Assembly (NCBI GenBank): GCA_007258455.2
Contig: VDFB02270651.1
Coordinates: 704,283,360-704,347,359, forward strand
DNA length: 64,000 nt
Direction: 5' to 3'
Origin: Sequoia sempervirens
Taxonomy: Eukaryota > Streptophyta > Pinopsida > Cupressales > Cupressaceae
Shown here piece by piece: positions 22,380 through 34,341 of the stretch (the first letter of the stretch is position 1; every line of letters starts with the position of its first letter). Both the position numbers and the translations under genes were made by a program. The notes below the pieces were generated by a model. It ran no database searches. It was not told the origin of the DNA and saw only the letters and a program-made list of their open reading frames with translations.

Positions 22380-23400
22380 TCCTTCTTTATTAGCAATCAA
22401 ACCTTTCTTTTAGTGTGTAAACCTTGTTGTTATAGAAGTAATTCATTACACGATGTAAGGTTGAAGGTATTCCATTCATTTCATGAATCCAAGGTCTCCC
22501 TAGGAGGAGATTGTAAGAAAGATCATCAAACATGACGTGGACTGGAGTTTGCAATATTACTTTCCCAACTTTAATAGGTAATGTGATGACTCCAAGTGGT
22601 TGTTTTCCTATATTATCAAATCCATGGATAGATAAAGAATCAAGTTTAATGTCACTTCTATTCATGTAAATCTTTTCCAAAAGGATCACACTACACACAT
22701 TAAGGGCTGAACAATTGTCAATAAGGTTTTGTTTTATCGTGTTTCAATTAACATGGAATATGATCATGAAAGCTTCATGCTTATTTTGAATCTCCAAGGA
22801 AGGTAACTCTCTTTGGTGAAAAATAATATCTAATTTTATGTCATTCATTTCTTGAACTAGCACTACCACATCGTTTGAACTAGTATTAGGAGAAATCATA
22901 ACTTGTTGCAAGGCTGTTTCAAGCATACTATGGTAATTTGGTGATGTTTGAATAAGATACCATAGGGATATCTTAGTAGGAGTATTCTTAAGTTGTTCAA
23001 CAAGATTATATTCCTTTCCATTGTTCATAGGTAAACGAGGAGCACTAGCCAAGATAAGGTTAGGCAAAGGTAATGAAACAAGAGACATTTTTTGTTTCCT
23101 ATTGTTCCTTTTATTGTAGGTGTGCACAAAAATATTATAACCCATTTGTTGTGAAGCATCTTTATCCCCAAGCAAAGGATTATTTTTAAGTGGTTCAAGG
23201 ATAAGCATAGGTTTGTTTTAAACTTGAGTTTTTTTGCGAAGGAGAGTAAATTATAAATTATGGTGTGATTGTGTTAACATCTTTGTGTTTCGGTTTGTCA
23301 TAACAAGCCTTAGTGGATGAGCCTTGTGAGATGAAGTCCTCAAGGGATTCATCTAACATATCAAATTCATCACTACTAAAAGGCTTGAGGGATAGATTAA
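22380..23400 (-). pseudogene. Element G protease region and upstream segment
   Basis: Minus strand. The ORF at 23208-22744 has the segment KISLWYLIQTSPNYHSML, matching element F. The retropepsin follows at about 22750-22390: its active site reads IDNCSALNVC, where D-T/S-G is normal, so catalysis is lost. The typical LLLGRPWIHEM motif is intact, followed by PSTLHR. The first frame probably begins near 23350-23400 with SLEDFISQGS-like sequence. I see no clear capsid-type gag, so it may be lost or lie within the interrupted region upstream. Confidence 0.75.
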
Positions 23401-24736
23401 CTTAAAAAAAGAGATTTTACATACTCAAATAACTATGCTTTCTCCAAAGGTCTTGTTTGATGTTTTTGATGTTTTCCTCTTTTGTTTTCATTTTCTAATG
23501 GTTGAATAATGTAAACTAACTTATCTTATATTGATGCAATAATGCTGAAAATGCAAAACTTTAAAGCTACTTTTAATTGAAATATTCAAGAAATACTTTT
23601 CCCAATGTTGTCAAATATATCTAAATGAACAAGAAATTGAATGTAAAGACAATCTATTTCAGACAACTATGATGAGGTAAAAATAACCTCATCAATATAA
23701 TAAACTAAATACCTTATGTCACATCTTCCAGTGCCAATTAATTGTCTTTAGGATTAGTAATTGCTTTCTTTTTGTGAAAAGGTGTACAATCTTTATTTCT
23801 TGAAATTAATTGAAATAAGCTAACCCATGCTAACATGATGGTTTAGTTTCTAAGTAGTGTACATGTTAATCAGCAAAATCAATCATCATGCCAAGTGGAT
23901 TCAATGCATACCTCAACACAATTGAAGACAAGTAGAAAAAGAATAGCCTCTGAAACCTGAAACTTTAGGGGACTGCATGGTGGACTAAGTTTTTGAAGTT
24001 TTATGTTATTTTCAGTTTGAAGAATTTATGGCTCATCTCGAGCCCTTTAATGTTTTACGTTATGGACTTTAAGTCCATTAGTTTTTTAAAATCAGTTGAA
24101 GACAATTTTAGTGGTAATCTTTACCATCTGAATTATAGGATTTTGTTAACTATTTTTGTATAAATATGTAACCGTCAAAAGCAATGAGACACAAAGAGAT
24201 ATTATTATGCTATGACTATGTTTCTGAGTTATACTTTCAATATGAATAAAATAAGTTTTTCCCTCATTCTGAATAATTAGTATTTTGAATGAAATCATCT
24301 TGAATGGAGTAATCTTGAAGTTATAAAGTATATGTGATCTGAGCTAAGCATAGAAGCACCTGAGAGCTAGCCGCTCGAGGGACTATAGATTAGATAGATA
24401 AGTATTTTATTTTTAATTATGTTGTTTTCATTTTGTATATGATAAATGAGAGTGAAGTTTATTTTCATGTATTGAGATTTGTTAGGTTAATCCTACATGT
24501 TGTAGTTGAGTTTATAATCTTTAAGTTATATTGTCTAAAGTTCTAGAGCACCTACTTTCATTTGTTAGTTTCAATTTTTTAAGTTTTTTTTGTTAATTGT
24601 TAAGTTTGTTATCCATTGTTAGTTAGTTGTTTCATAGTTTCTTTACAAGAATTTCCTCTTCATCAATTTAGACACTTCTTAGCTTAATTATCTCCATGCT
24701 TCCTATTTTAACTGTTATACTTTTTAGATTAATAAT
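23401..24736 (-). other. Element G 5' internal region (left of element A), no gene seen
   Basis: AT-rich, without an ORF that resembles gag on the minus strand. It is the part of the G leader or gag region lying downstream of the A insertion; the rest is 32041-32928. Confidence 0.5.
24732..24736. repeat. Target site duplication ATAAT of element A
   Basis: ATAAT directly precedes the A 5' LTR and recurs at 32041-32045 directly after the 3' LTR. Confidence 0.9.
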
Positions 24737-25846
24737 TGTTGGTAGGAGACACTGTACACATTTTCTGGTGTTGTTATTGATGGCAACCCTTGTTAGCTAG
24801 TCGATCCACACATTGCAATTTTCTCATTTCAGCAGACAGATTGAAGATCAGTGGTTATTTGTTAAGCTAGAATAGAGCATCCAGTAATTTTTTGTGCTTC
24901 AATTCATATGTATATTTTATGTTATTATTTTTATGTTGTGGATCTCATGGAGTATTGTTCAATGCATAATATGTGTTATCTGTAAATCTTGGTGCCTTGT
25001 ATCAATTTGGGTGGAAGTTAGAAGGTTTGGTGAACTAATTTTCTATTCATCATAATTTGGAGGCTGACTTGGTGAATATAGTGTGTCGCGGATATTTGAG
25101 GAGTTATTGTTTAAGTATTTTTGTGTTTGAATATTTTGGTTTGGGTCCTCACTATGTTGTGGCCAACTCTTGTGGATGCGCATTGAATATTATGGATGGT
25201 TTGAGCTGACTATTTGTGAATATTTCTTATTTTGTTGAAGTCGACATATAGTGATTGAATTCTTGGTGGCCGATATATATAAGTGATCGATTATATCATT
25301 TTGGTGTGTGTTCGATGTGATTTGATGTATGTTGTGAATGTCAGAAGGTCAGTAGAGTGATTATGTATAGTTTCACTTGTGCATTAAGGATTTTTTGTGT
25401 GAATTGAAGTAGAACAGAGCAAAAGAGTAGAATTAGTCAGAAGGTCCATAATTTGATTGTTGAACCTAATTGGAACTATAATCAAGCATTTGTAGATGCT
25501 ACTTTATTAGTTCAAATTCTTGGAAGTATTCCAAACTTTTGTAAGGTAGTGAGCCTCTTATTTTTTGAGTAGTGAGCTCTAGGAAGTGTGCCTGAATGTA
25601 AGTGCATTCTCATTTTGTAATATTTTCTTTTGACTAATATTGTGGATTGACCTCAACTGTGGTTTTTCCCCTAATAGGGTTTCCATGGTAAAAAATCCTT
25701 GTGTTATGGTGTTGTGGTTGTTTGTCTTATGTGCATGCATTTTTATTTTGGTTGAATGTTATCGAAACTTTAATGATCAGATTAATAAAGTTAAAAATTG
25801 CACAACATTGATTCACCCCCCCTCTCAGTGTTGCTTGATTCCAATA
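24737..25846 (+). repeat. Element A 5' LTR
   Basis: Begins TGTTGGTAGGAGACACTG and ends TTCCAATA, where the partner ends TTCCAACA. Collinear with 30921-32040. Confidence 0.9.
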
Positions 25847-25848
25847 AT

Positions 25849-25860
25849 TGATATCAGAGC
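25849..25860 (+). other. Element A primer-binding site
   Basis: TGATATCAGAGC, two bases after the LTR, is one mismatch from TGGTATCAGAGC (initiator-Met tRNA). Confidence 0.85.
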
Positions 25861-25875
25861 TCAGTTCCTCAGAAG

Positions 25876-27051
25876 ATGTTTAAAAGCTTGGGGAAGATCT
25901 TGGAAAGTGTTTCAATGGATTCAAATAGTCTTCAAAAACAACTTATGGTGGCCCTAGATGATCTTGATCATGCAAAATATGAAGTCTGAGAATTACAAGC
26001 AAATATCATGAATGTTGAGAGATTCATTGAGTCATTGAAAGAAAAAATAAATAAGTCCAGAGAGAAGAGAAGGGAACTCTGTGATCAAATCAAGAAGGAA
26101 GATAGTAAACACATTGTAGATGAACAACTAAGTCAAACCCTAAAGGAAAAGATAGAAGAATGTGAAAAGCTTGCTAGGGATAATGTAGTTCAAAAGCATG
26201 AGATGGAATCTATTATGATGAGGATGACTAAGGAAATTGAAGACAGGAAGAGAAATGAAGAAAATATTTCCCAATCACTGAAAGAGAAATATGAAGAATG
26301 TAGTCAAATTATTGATGGATTCATTCAGTTGGAACTTGAGTTAGAAAAATCCAAACATAATGAGGAAGAGCTTGAAAAGCACATTGTTGATCTCAAAGAT
26401 GAACTTGATACAACAAATGAATTCAAGGAGAAATTCAAGATTAGCTCAGCCAAGCTTGATGAACTGATTAAAAGTTAGAGGATTGATGGTGACAAGGGAG
26501 GTCTTGGATTTGAGGAAGGAGAAAATTTCAGATCTAGAAATAGGAGGTTTAGACAAGGAAATCAAATGAACAACACTGGAAAGTATCCAGTAAGACAACC
26601 TAATGCTCAAAGGTTTAATGGTATCTATCATGTTTGCAATACATTTGGTCATATGGCGGCTCAATGTAGAAGTAGAATGAATTCAAGTGGTCCATCATTC
26701 TCTGGTTAGTGCTTTAATTGTAACAAGTATGGTCATAAGTCAAATGAATGCAAAAATGTGATGAAAAACTTTTATAGATATGTTAGATGTTATACATGCA
26801 ATATATTTGGCCATATTGCTAACCAGTGCAAATCAAGAGAAATATGGTGGAACAACTGGTTTGGACAAAGAAATGTGGTGTGCTACAAATGCAACAAAGC
26901 TGGTCATATTGCTAGATTTTGTAGAAGAGGTCCAATAAATCAGAGAAGAAACATGCATAAGGATGAAAAAGGAAAATTCACTACAAATCAGATCAGGAAT
27001 CAAATGAAGAATACATGGGTAAAGAAGAGTCCCTCTATTGCAGGAAATTAG
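25876..27051 (+). pseudogene. Element A gag-like protein: coiled coil plus four zinc knuckles
   Basis: One reading frame from the ATG of MFKSLGKILESVSMDS to the TAG at 27049, broken only by in-frame stops at 25987, 26476 and 26707. The first 200 residues are rich in Glu, Lys and Leu with repeated L.EK...E patterns, a probable long coiled coil (LKEKIEECEKLARDN, ELELEKSKHNEEELEK). Then come four CCHC knuckles: a first with its leading Cys lost (HVCNTFGHMAAQC), then CFNCNKYGHKSNEC, CYTCNIFGHIANQC and CYKCNKAGHIARFC. Zinc knuckles of this kind bind RNA in Gag. The usual UBN2 capsid core is not obvious, so this is an unusual gag or a dedicated RNA-binding protein. Element B encodes a homologue. 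Confidence 0.8.
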
Positions 27052-27510
27052 CTAACACCAAAATTAGCTTCTGGTAATTCCTCTGGCCTAGGGGAATTTT
27101 CAAGAAAATCTTTCAAACCCCCCTGCAAGAAATTGACATCAGGATGTGGATGAGTTCAATGATTGTATTGATGATCTACAAATGCTATTGAACAATTGGA
27201 GAGAGTATTTATGCAAAATTGAAGGTTTGCATAAGAGTTATCTTTTACAGTGTATGGAAATCGGGTATCCAAATGAGTTAGGGAAAAAACATTTATTACA
27301 TCAAAAAGGTTAGGTGTGTGAATGATAAAAGGTTATTTCTATCCTTCATTTGTCACTTTGCATTTTAAGAAGAAGAATTTTGAAGAGCTCTGAAGCAAAC
27401 TTTGGAAAAATTTGGTGAGAATTCAAGTGTGAAGGCAATTCAAAGTTCAAACCCTAATCCGGCTAAAAGGTATTTTTCGGGAAGACTTGTAAACCTGTGA
27501 ATTTGTGAAA
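27052..27510 (+). other. Element A spacer between the two ORFs
   Basis: No supported protein. It separates the stop of the gag-like ORF from the ATG of ORF2. Confidence 0.5.
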
Positions 27511-30500
27511 ATGGCTACTCCATTGGTAGTTGAAGTCAAGGATAGACCCCATCCAAAGTTCAACTGGCATCCTTTCAAGTCTATTGATACCGAGCCCTTA
27601 GGTGCATTTTTGTCTGTTTCGTATGGTGTTTTGCACATTGAAGATATTAGGGTATACATTCATGCCAATATTAAGGAGTTAGGAAGCTCACAGTTGGTAA
27701 ATTTATATTCCAAACACATTGTTGGAGAGGATTTTTGTGTTAAGGTCAAATTCAAAACCCTAGAGGAAAATAAATTCACACAGATTGTGAAATTTCCCAT
27801 GCTTGATGAAAATGAATGGGTTTGGTACATCTTGAGTTGAGTTCATGCCAAATTCATGTGGTTGAATCAACCCTTCAAGATTACAAAAGAGGCTATAAGT
27901 GTTGTTACAGGTTTAAATTCCTCTGGTGGACTATTGATTTTGAAGTCTGTGAAAAATTAAATAGTCACTGATGCAACTAGTTCTGTATTTGATAGAAGAG
28001 TGATGACAATTGATAACATCACTGATGTGGGTGTGAAATTTTCCTTGATGGTCATTGGTTATAAGATATATCATTCCAACTGAGAAAATTATGTATCTGG
28101 TACAACCATATATGTAGCCTACCAAATGGTAAAGGAGAATGTAGAGTATGATTTATGTGAATTACTTCGAAGTTAGCTTATGAAAAATCTTGGTAATATT
28201 AAGAAAGACAAGAAGAATTCCTTTAAATACAGTAATATGTTACTATGTTTGTTCTTTTATTTCATGGATGAAGTTTTGGGAGTTGGAAAAATGCATTGGA
28301 AAAGTGATAAGCCTGTGGCTGTTCAAATTAGAGACATGTTATTTAGCCTTGGTGATTTGCAAGCCAGGAAAACTACAATCTGGGGATATCTCAAGAAATT
28401 TCAGAATGAAATGCAAGCAAGGGAAAGAATTCCCACTTCTATTTTGGAGAAGTATAAGTATACAATTTATTTTATGGTGGATATTGATTAGTGCTTGATG
28501 GAAGCAAAAAAACCTAGAACCATCTAGATTATGCCAATGGGTTATGAAGTTGAGAGAATATTAGAGCTATACACACAACATCTATTGAGTAAGCCTTTGG
28601 ATCCATCTGAAGAAAGGTTTGGAACATATGTAGAGAAATATATGTAAGTCCATGAGCAATTGAAGAAACCAATGATAGTTTGGTGAGTGAGGAAAGAAGT
28701 GGAAGTCTTTGTAGAGAGCATGTGAATAAATGCAGAAGCTATAAGAGAAGCTAGAAGAAAAAGAGAACAAGCTGAAAGTGAAAAAGGAAAAGAACCTACT
28801 AAAATTGAATCTGCTAGTTTGACATCCTTTTCTCGAACTAGATCAACAAGGAGCTTATCACCCCTATCTAGTCATGCAAAGAAGTTAGCCCCTACAAAAG
28901 CTCAAGTTAAGGCATCTGGTAAAAGGAAGAAGAGTGTATACAACTATTTCAAATGATGAAGAGACAAAATATGATGAAGAAGTTTGAGAAATAAAGCATA
29001 TGAGCACCCCTGCAACAACAACAGTCAAGCCCTCTGGTGAGGAGGAGAAATCAAAGAAGAAAATGAAGCATGGAAAACTAGGTATGTCAGTACAGGAAGT
29101 TGAAAGAGGTATAATTAAGGATGGAAATATTAGCCCCCTATGTGAAGTGTATGGTACCTTTGATACTGTTGGTCAAAGAGTCCTTGAGGAGGCTACAATA
29201 AAATATTTGAACAATTTCAATATGACTCTAGTTGAGATAATGACATAGTTTCCTAAGGAATTGTATAAAATTTTGGAGATGAGGAGAGTTAATGGTAGAA
29301 CTGAAGAGAAGCAATTGAGAGAACTGGTTCTTGCAAATCTAAGTCCAGTAATTTCTATTGAAGAAATGAAGTCAATCCTAAAAGAAGCGAAAAGAGATTT
29401 CAAAAGCAAAACAAGAATAAACAAGCTTATGTTGGGTAAAACTAAAGAAGTAGAAAAAGAAACTGAAAGCATTATGAAGAAAGTTCAATTAAAGAACAAA
29501 ATTGGTGTTGTTTTTGAAGAAAAGCATGTGGAAGATATTTTATCTGGTCCAGTAAATGAAGAGGTTACAATTGAGGACACACAAATTCCTCCTTATTTAC
29601 ATGATACAAAAGAACCTATGGAGATTGAAGCTCCTAAAATTGTGTCTGTTGAAGAAAATGAGATATCAGTTGAAGAAGTTGAAGCTCCAAATGACAAGAA
29701 AAAATTTGTGGTTGTGGAACATTAGTTGAGGAAAAGAAGGTTGAAGTTAAGGGAGTTCCAATAGAAGCAAGAGACACTGCAGAGGCAGTGAAGAAGTTTC
29801 TAGAAGAGCAAAAGGAAGAATTTTATATTGAGTTGGGAGATGCTCCTATTCATTTGTCTACCTTGTCCCTAATTCGTAAAATGAAAGTCACATCATTTGC
29901 ACAAGCTAAGGCTAGGGAAGAAATTTTGAAGTCTCACATTGAGGATAGTGAGTTATTGAACTTGGCATCTAGAATTTTGGAGAAGATCATGCCTACTTAT
30001 ATTAAGGATCCATCTGATTCTTCCTCCGGTGATCTGAAGAAACTTATAAATTTGGTAAGCACTCATTTTGAGTCACTTGAGAAATCAGCTTTGGTCAGAG
30101 TTTAGAAGGAATTTGATGCTAGGAAGATCAGTAGGTTGAAAGGATTGATAGCTAATGACAAATCTTTGTTAGCTACCTATGTGAAAAATGTTCAAAGTGC
30201 ATTGTTAGAAGGTGGAAGGATTTATAAGTTGTGTTTGTCTTTGTCAAAACTTACTAAGGAAAATGAGAAGAAGGTTAAGGATCATGAGAAAGAATTAGCT
30301 ACTATTTCTAATGCTTTTGATCCTTTAACTATTTTTGTTGGAGAGCAAGAAGGTCAAGTTATAGCCTTACTTGAAAAAATAAAGAGTTTGAAGCGTGATA
30401 ATGATAGATTTGTGGAAAGAGCTAGTGAACTTAGAGGGCTAATTGGTCCAAAGATGGAAACCATGTTGAATGCTTTAAAGGAAGCACAAGATGCCATGGC

Positions 30501-30651
30501 AGTTAGTGATCCAATGAGCCTTGAATCTATAGAAGTGCAATCTTATTTACTCTGTGGTCACATAACTATTCTAGAAAGCCTCAAGAAGTGTTGGGACACA
30601 AGATTGAACCTGTTAAAGATTTTTTTTGTAGATATCTTCAAGTTTGTGTAA
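27511..30651 (+). pseudogene. Element A ORF2: large protein of unknown function
   Basis: About 1,040 codons from the ATG of MATPLVVEVKDRPH. The frame is constant from 27511 to about 28960, shifts by one until about 29725, and returns until 30651, with several in-frame stops. This pattern indicates one ancestral ORF. An N-terminal part has the features FNWHPF and ENEW.WYILS.VHAKF..L..PF.ITKEAI..VTGL, then IGYKIYHSN and IYVAYQMVKENVEYDLCELL. The middle is Lys/Arg-rich (REARRKREQAESEKGKE, SGKRKKS), possibly nuclear-targeting. The C-terminal 290 residues are probably coiled coil. I see no RT, integrase or protease motif. Element B ORF2 shares the VTGL-to-YKIY part. I do not recognise the family and assign no function. 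Confidence 0.75.
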
Positions 30652-30920
30652 GTCATTTTGAAACAAGTTTGTACATATGAAGTTTGAAGTTTCTATTTGT
30701 TTATAGGAGTTTTGTATGTCGATTCCCCATATTTTCCATTGATGTCAAAGGGAGAGAATAGAATAGTGAAAAATGTATATTCATCTAAGGGGGAGTTGTA
30801 GTTTTGAGCTGTGGATGAAGATCTTTTTGGAGTTTTGGTTGGCAGTGTATTTTTGCTGGTACTGATCTGACACTTAGTCATTTTTCACTAAGTGTTGCCA
30901 TCAATGCCAAAGGGGGAGAT
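30652..30920 (+). other. Element A 3' region with repeated purine tracts and PPT
   Basis: Contains three purine-rich runs: AAAGGGAGAGAA near 30747, AAGGGGGAG near 30787, and AAAGGGGGAGAT (30909-30920), the last directly before the 3' LTR and thus the likely primer. The first and last follow ATTGATGTC and ATCAATGCC. Elements B and C have comparable repeats. Confidence 0.7.
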
Positions 30921-32040
30921 TGTTGGAAAGAGAAACTGCACATGTTTTCTGGTGTTTTCATTGATGGAAACCCTTGTCAGCTAGTCAATCCGCACATTGC
31001 AATTTTCTCATACCGGTAGACAAATTGAAGATCAGTGATTATCTATTAAGCTAGAATAGAGCATCTGGTAATTTTGTGTTCTTCGATTCATATACAGGTT
31101 TTCTATTATCATTTTGTGTTGTGGATAACGAGGAGTATTGTTTGATCCATAATATGTGTTATCTGTAAATATTGGTGCCTCATATCAATTTGGGTGGAAG
31201 TTAGAAGGTCCGATTTGAACTAATTTTCTGTTCATCAGTATTTGGAGGCTGACTTGGTGAATATAGTGTGTCGTGAATATTTGAGGAGTTATTGTTTAAG
31301 TATTTTTGTGTTTGAAAATTTTGGTTTGGGTTCTCACTATGTTGTGGCTGACACTTGTGGATGTGCATTGAATATTATGGATGATTTGAGCCGACTATTT
31401 GTGAATATTTCTTTTTTTTTTTAAGCCCACATATAGTGATTGAATTCTTGGTGGCAGATATATATAAGTGATCGATTATATCATTTTGGTGTGTGTTCTA
31501 TGTGAGTTGATATACATTGTGAATGTCAGAAGGTCAGTAGATCAATTATGCATAGTTTCACTTGTGCATTAAGGACTTTTGGTGTGAATTGAAGCAGGAC
31601 AGAGTAGAAGAGAAGAATCGGTTAGAAGGTCTAGAATTTGATTATTGAACCTAACTGGAACTGTAATCAGGTATTTGTAGATGCTACTTTATTAGTTCAA
31701 ATTCTTGGAAGTATTCCAAACTTTTGTAAGGAAGTGAGCTTCTCAATTTTTGAGCAGTGAGCTCTAGGTAGTGTGTCTGAATGCAATTGCATTCTCATTT
31801 TGTAATCTTTTCTTTTGAGTATACTCAGAACAATATTGTGGATTGACCTCCACCATGGTTTTTCCCCTAACAGGGTTTCCATGTAAAAAATCCTTGTGTT
31901 ATGGTGTTGTGGTTGTTTGTCTTATGTGCATGAATTTTTATTTTAGTTGAATGTTGTCAACACTTTAATGATCAAATTAATAAAGTTAAAAATTGCACAA
32001 CACTGATTCAACCCCCTCTCAGTGTTGCTTGATTCCAACA
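30921..32040 (+). repeat. Element A 3' LTR
   Basis: Begins TGTTGGAAAGAGAAACTGC and ends TTCCAACA. Partner of 24737-25846. Confidence 0.9.
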
Positions 32041-32928
32041 ATAATTTCCTACTTTCTAGTTTAGTTATTTCAAGCTTTCTAGGTAAATGATTTCCTGCTT
32101 TCTAGTTTAGTGGCCTCTTAGTTTAAAGTTTCATTTTAGTTGTTCCAAACACTTAGAAAATATGAGAGAGATAGTGAGGATGTCTTCTATTGCATATAGC
32201 CTCTAAACATTGCCCAATCGATACAATTGATGTATTTTCAACTAAAGAGATAGGACCTAACAACAACCTGTCAAACTACTTCTCAAATCTAAGAACAAAA
32301 ACAAAAATGCTTATCAGAAACTATAAATGACTTAGAATTTTTGTTGTCACAAGGTGTATAGGGACTCATTCACCCTATGGTGAATGGGTCCCAGATCAAG
32401 GCTTATAAAGAGAACATAAAGCAAATAAAACACCATAAAATACTCAAAAACTTTGTTGATCAGGTGTGTACAGGGACTCATTCACCCTATGGCGAATGGG
32501 TCCCAGTTTAGGGTTTTTTGAATTTGATTTCTATTTTTTAAGTTAATCCTATAAGTTTGCTATCTTAGGTTTGTAACAGTTAATTTTGTAACATTTCAAG
32601 TTTCTAAATGCAATGTTTACTAAGGTTAAATGATGAATATGATGAATAAATTTAGTATGCAATTTGAATCTAAAAGTTTGAATGATGATTCCAATGTTAA
32701 CAAAATGAAAAACTAAATCAGATCAAAGGATTTTTTTTAATTTTTAATGAATATAAGCAATGCAAACATGCAAACTTATCCTACATGCAATGTTCACTAA
32801 TGCAAAATGAAAGAACCCTAAGTGCAATGCAAGTAATGCAAACCTAATGCAAACTAGGATCTAGGGTTTTTTCTTAATGCACTCTAAATCATAAATTAGG
32901 ATGTTCAAAGAGGCCAGGTTCAACAAAA
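32041..32928 (-). other. Element G leader (right of element A)
   Basis: Non-coding part between the A insertion and the G 5' LTR. It contains two near-perfect copies of the G hairpin (32361-32392 and 32473-32504) and a short direct repeat with CTTTCTAGTTTAG (about 32050-32110). I cannot name a convincing primer-binding site beside the LTR at 32928. Confidence 0.55.
32361..32504. repeat. Two hairpin motifs in element G leader (32361-32392, 32473-32504)
   Basis: The best-kept copies: GGGACTCATTCACC, loop CTAT, GGTGAATGGGTCCC (the second has GGCGAATGGGTCCC). Stems are 14 bases with one G-T or mismatch. The two copies lie 112 bases apart. Confidence 0.88.
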
Positions 32929-33267
32929 TAAAACATGGAAAAAGGGGGCTATATTGTAACCTTCTTCAAATATTTCACTCAAGAAATGAGATCCTAAACC
33001 TTCAAGTGACTATTAACCTATGAAGGTGATCCAAGTCAAGATTTGGGGATCTTGCAATCTCTCCTTTATACAAGGATGAAGTGGTGAGCTAAATCACAAT
33101 TTGGGGAGAAGAAATAGGACTAGTAAATTAACCCTAATTCTAGGTCTATCAAATGCAATGAATGAATCCAACACAAAATAGAAAGAAATATTAACTTTTT
33201 TGGAAAAACAAAGAATAGGGAATGTTGTGCACCTTATCAGATTTTGGTATTTCTGCCACTTGATCAG

Positions 33268-33409
33268 GGACTCATTCAATAGGTGGCAAATGGTTCCTGG
33301 TGTACCTACCTAGGGAACTCTAAATCTTGAAATGAAGCTTATAAACGGTGAGAATATGCTATCCCTAAAGCCCTAACATGGACTCATTTTCCAGGTGGCG
33401 AATGGGTCC
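33268..33409. repeat. Two hairpin motifs in element G right LTR (33268-33297, 33380-33409)
   Basis: Counterparts of 8188-8217 and 8300-8329. The first is more worn (GGACTCATTCAAT...GGCAAATGGTTCC); the second keeps GGACTCATTTTCC...GGCGAATGGGTCC. Confidence 0.75.
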
Positions 33410-34206
33410 TAGTAGGCTCTTTCAAAAAAATCTAAATCTAATCTTTAACTTCTAGGTTTGCACTCCTTCCCTATAACTTAAAACTCCCGTTTACAGATCT
33501 AGATCTACTAATAATCCACAAAACAAATTTTGAAGCTTGGTGGTGGATAGGGGTTTATCTCAATCAAACCCAAAGTTTGGTAATTGAACCTTAATGATGA
33601 ATGAAAATATGAAAAATGAAGTGTGAGTGCAATCCTAACCTTAAGTGTGTCTGAGATTAAGATCCCTTACAATACAAATCAGTCATATTCAAGTGTGTTA
33701 GAATAGGATCCTAAAATGGAACATGAACAATGCAAGTGACCTACTCTAGGAGATCTCAAATCCCTTTAATAAGCCACAAATTTGAATATACCTCTCTTTA
33801 GGATGCAAATAGAATGATCATAGAAGATGGAATCACTTAGGAAACAAGTCATTAGGCTTGGTCGTATGTCTTGTGGATCTCCCAAAACCTAGAATCCATC
33901 ATGATTCTCCATAGGAAACTATCATCAATCCTTCAATAATGCTTGATCTTTGACATAAAATGAGCTTGAAGACTTATAATGTTGCTCCAAAACTTCACTG
34001 TTGTTTGCTTCTTGAATATGAATGCTTGATCTCATGAAAATTCTCTTAATTCTTAGCTTGCTTGAAATCTTCTAGTTGAAATTATGTAAATTAACCTTAT
34101 ATGATTTAATCTTGAAATTCAAATAACACAATGCTAGATCATATCTAGGATTCAAAATCACTAAAATCCCGCTACAAATAAGTTCAAAAAGGGGTTTCCT
34201 AGTTAA

Positions 34207-34341
34207 GGACCCATTTGCCACCTTGGGAAAATGGATCCTAGCATAATTTACTAGGACCAAGTTTTGGGGAGGTGAAATAACATGTAAAAAGGGGGTCCTA
34301 GGACATAGTGAGGACCAATTTGCCAAGTGGTGAATGGGTCC
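34207..34341. repeat. Two hairpin motifs in element G right LTR (34207-34238, 34312-34341)
   Basis: Counterparts of 9143-9174 and 9246-9275: GGACCCATTTGCC...GAAAATGGATCC and GGACCAATTTGCC...GGTGAATGGGTCC. Confidence 0.72.

Larger units (their letters stand above)
24737..32040 (+). mobile_element. Element A: two-ORF non-autonomous LTR retrotransposon
   Basis: A 7,304-bp unit with LTRs at 24737-25846 and 30921-32040, TSD ATAAT, a primer-binding site one base from consensus and a purine tract. Its interior of about 5 kb encodes a coiled-coil gag with four zinc knuckles and then a second ORF of about 1,040 codons. No protease, integrase, RT or RNase H is visible. Element B has the same plan in the opposite orientation with a different TSD, so this is a real family, not a one-off deletion. 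LTR divergence is about one in six to seven over the first 175 bases by eye. The LTR end CCCCCCTCTCAGTG resembles copia LTRs here. Confidence 0.88.

Noticed and set aside
8188..34341. Repeated palindromes considered as a CRISPR array
   Set aside because: Copies are dispersed over 26 kb at irregular spacing within LTRs and leader of a plant retrotransposon; no array, no cas genes, eukaryotic context.
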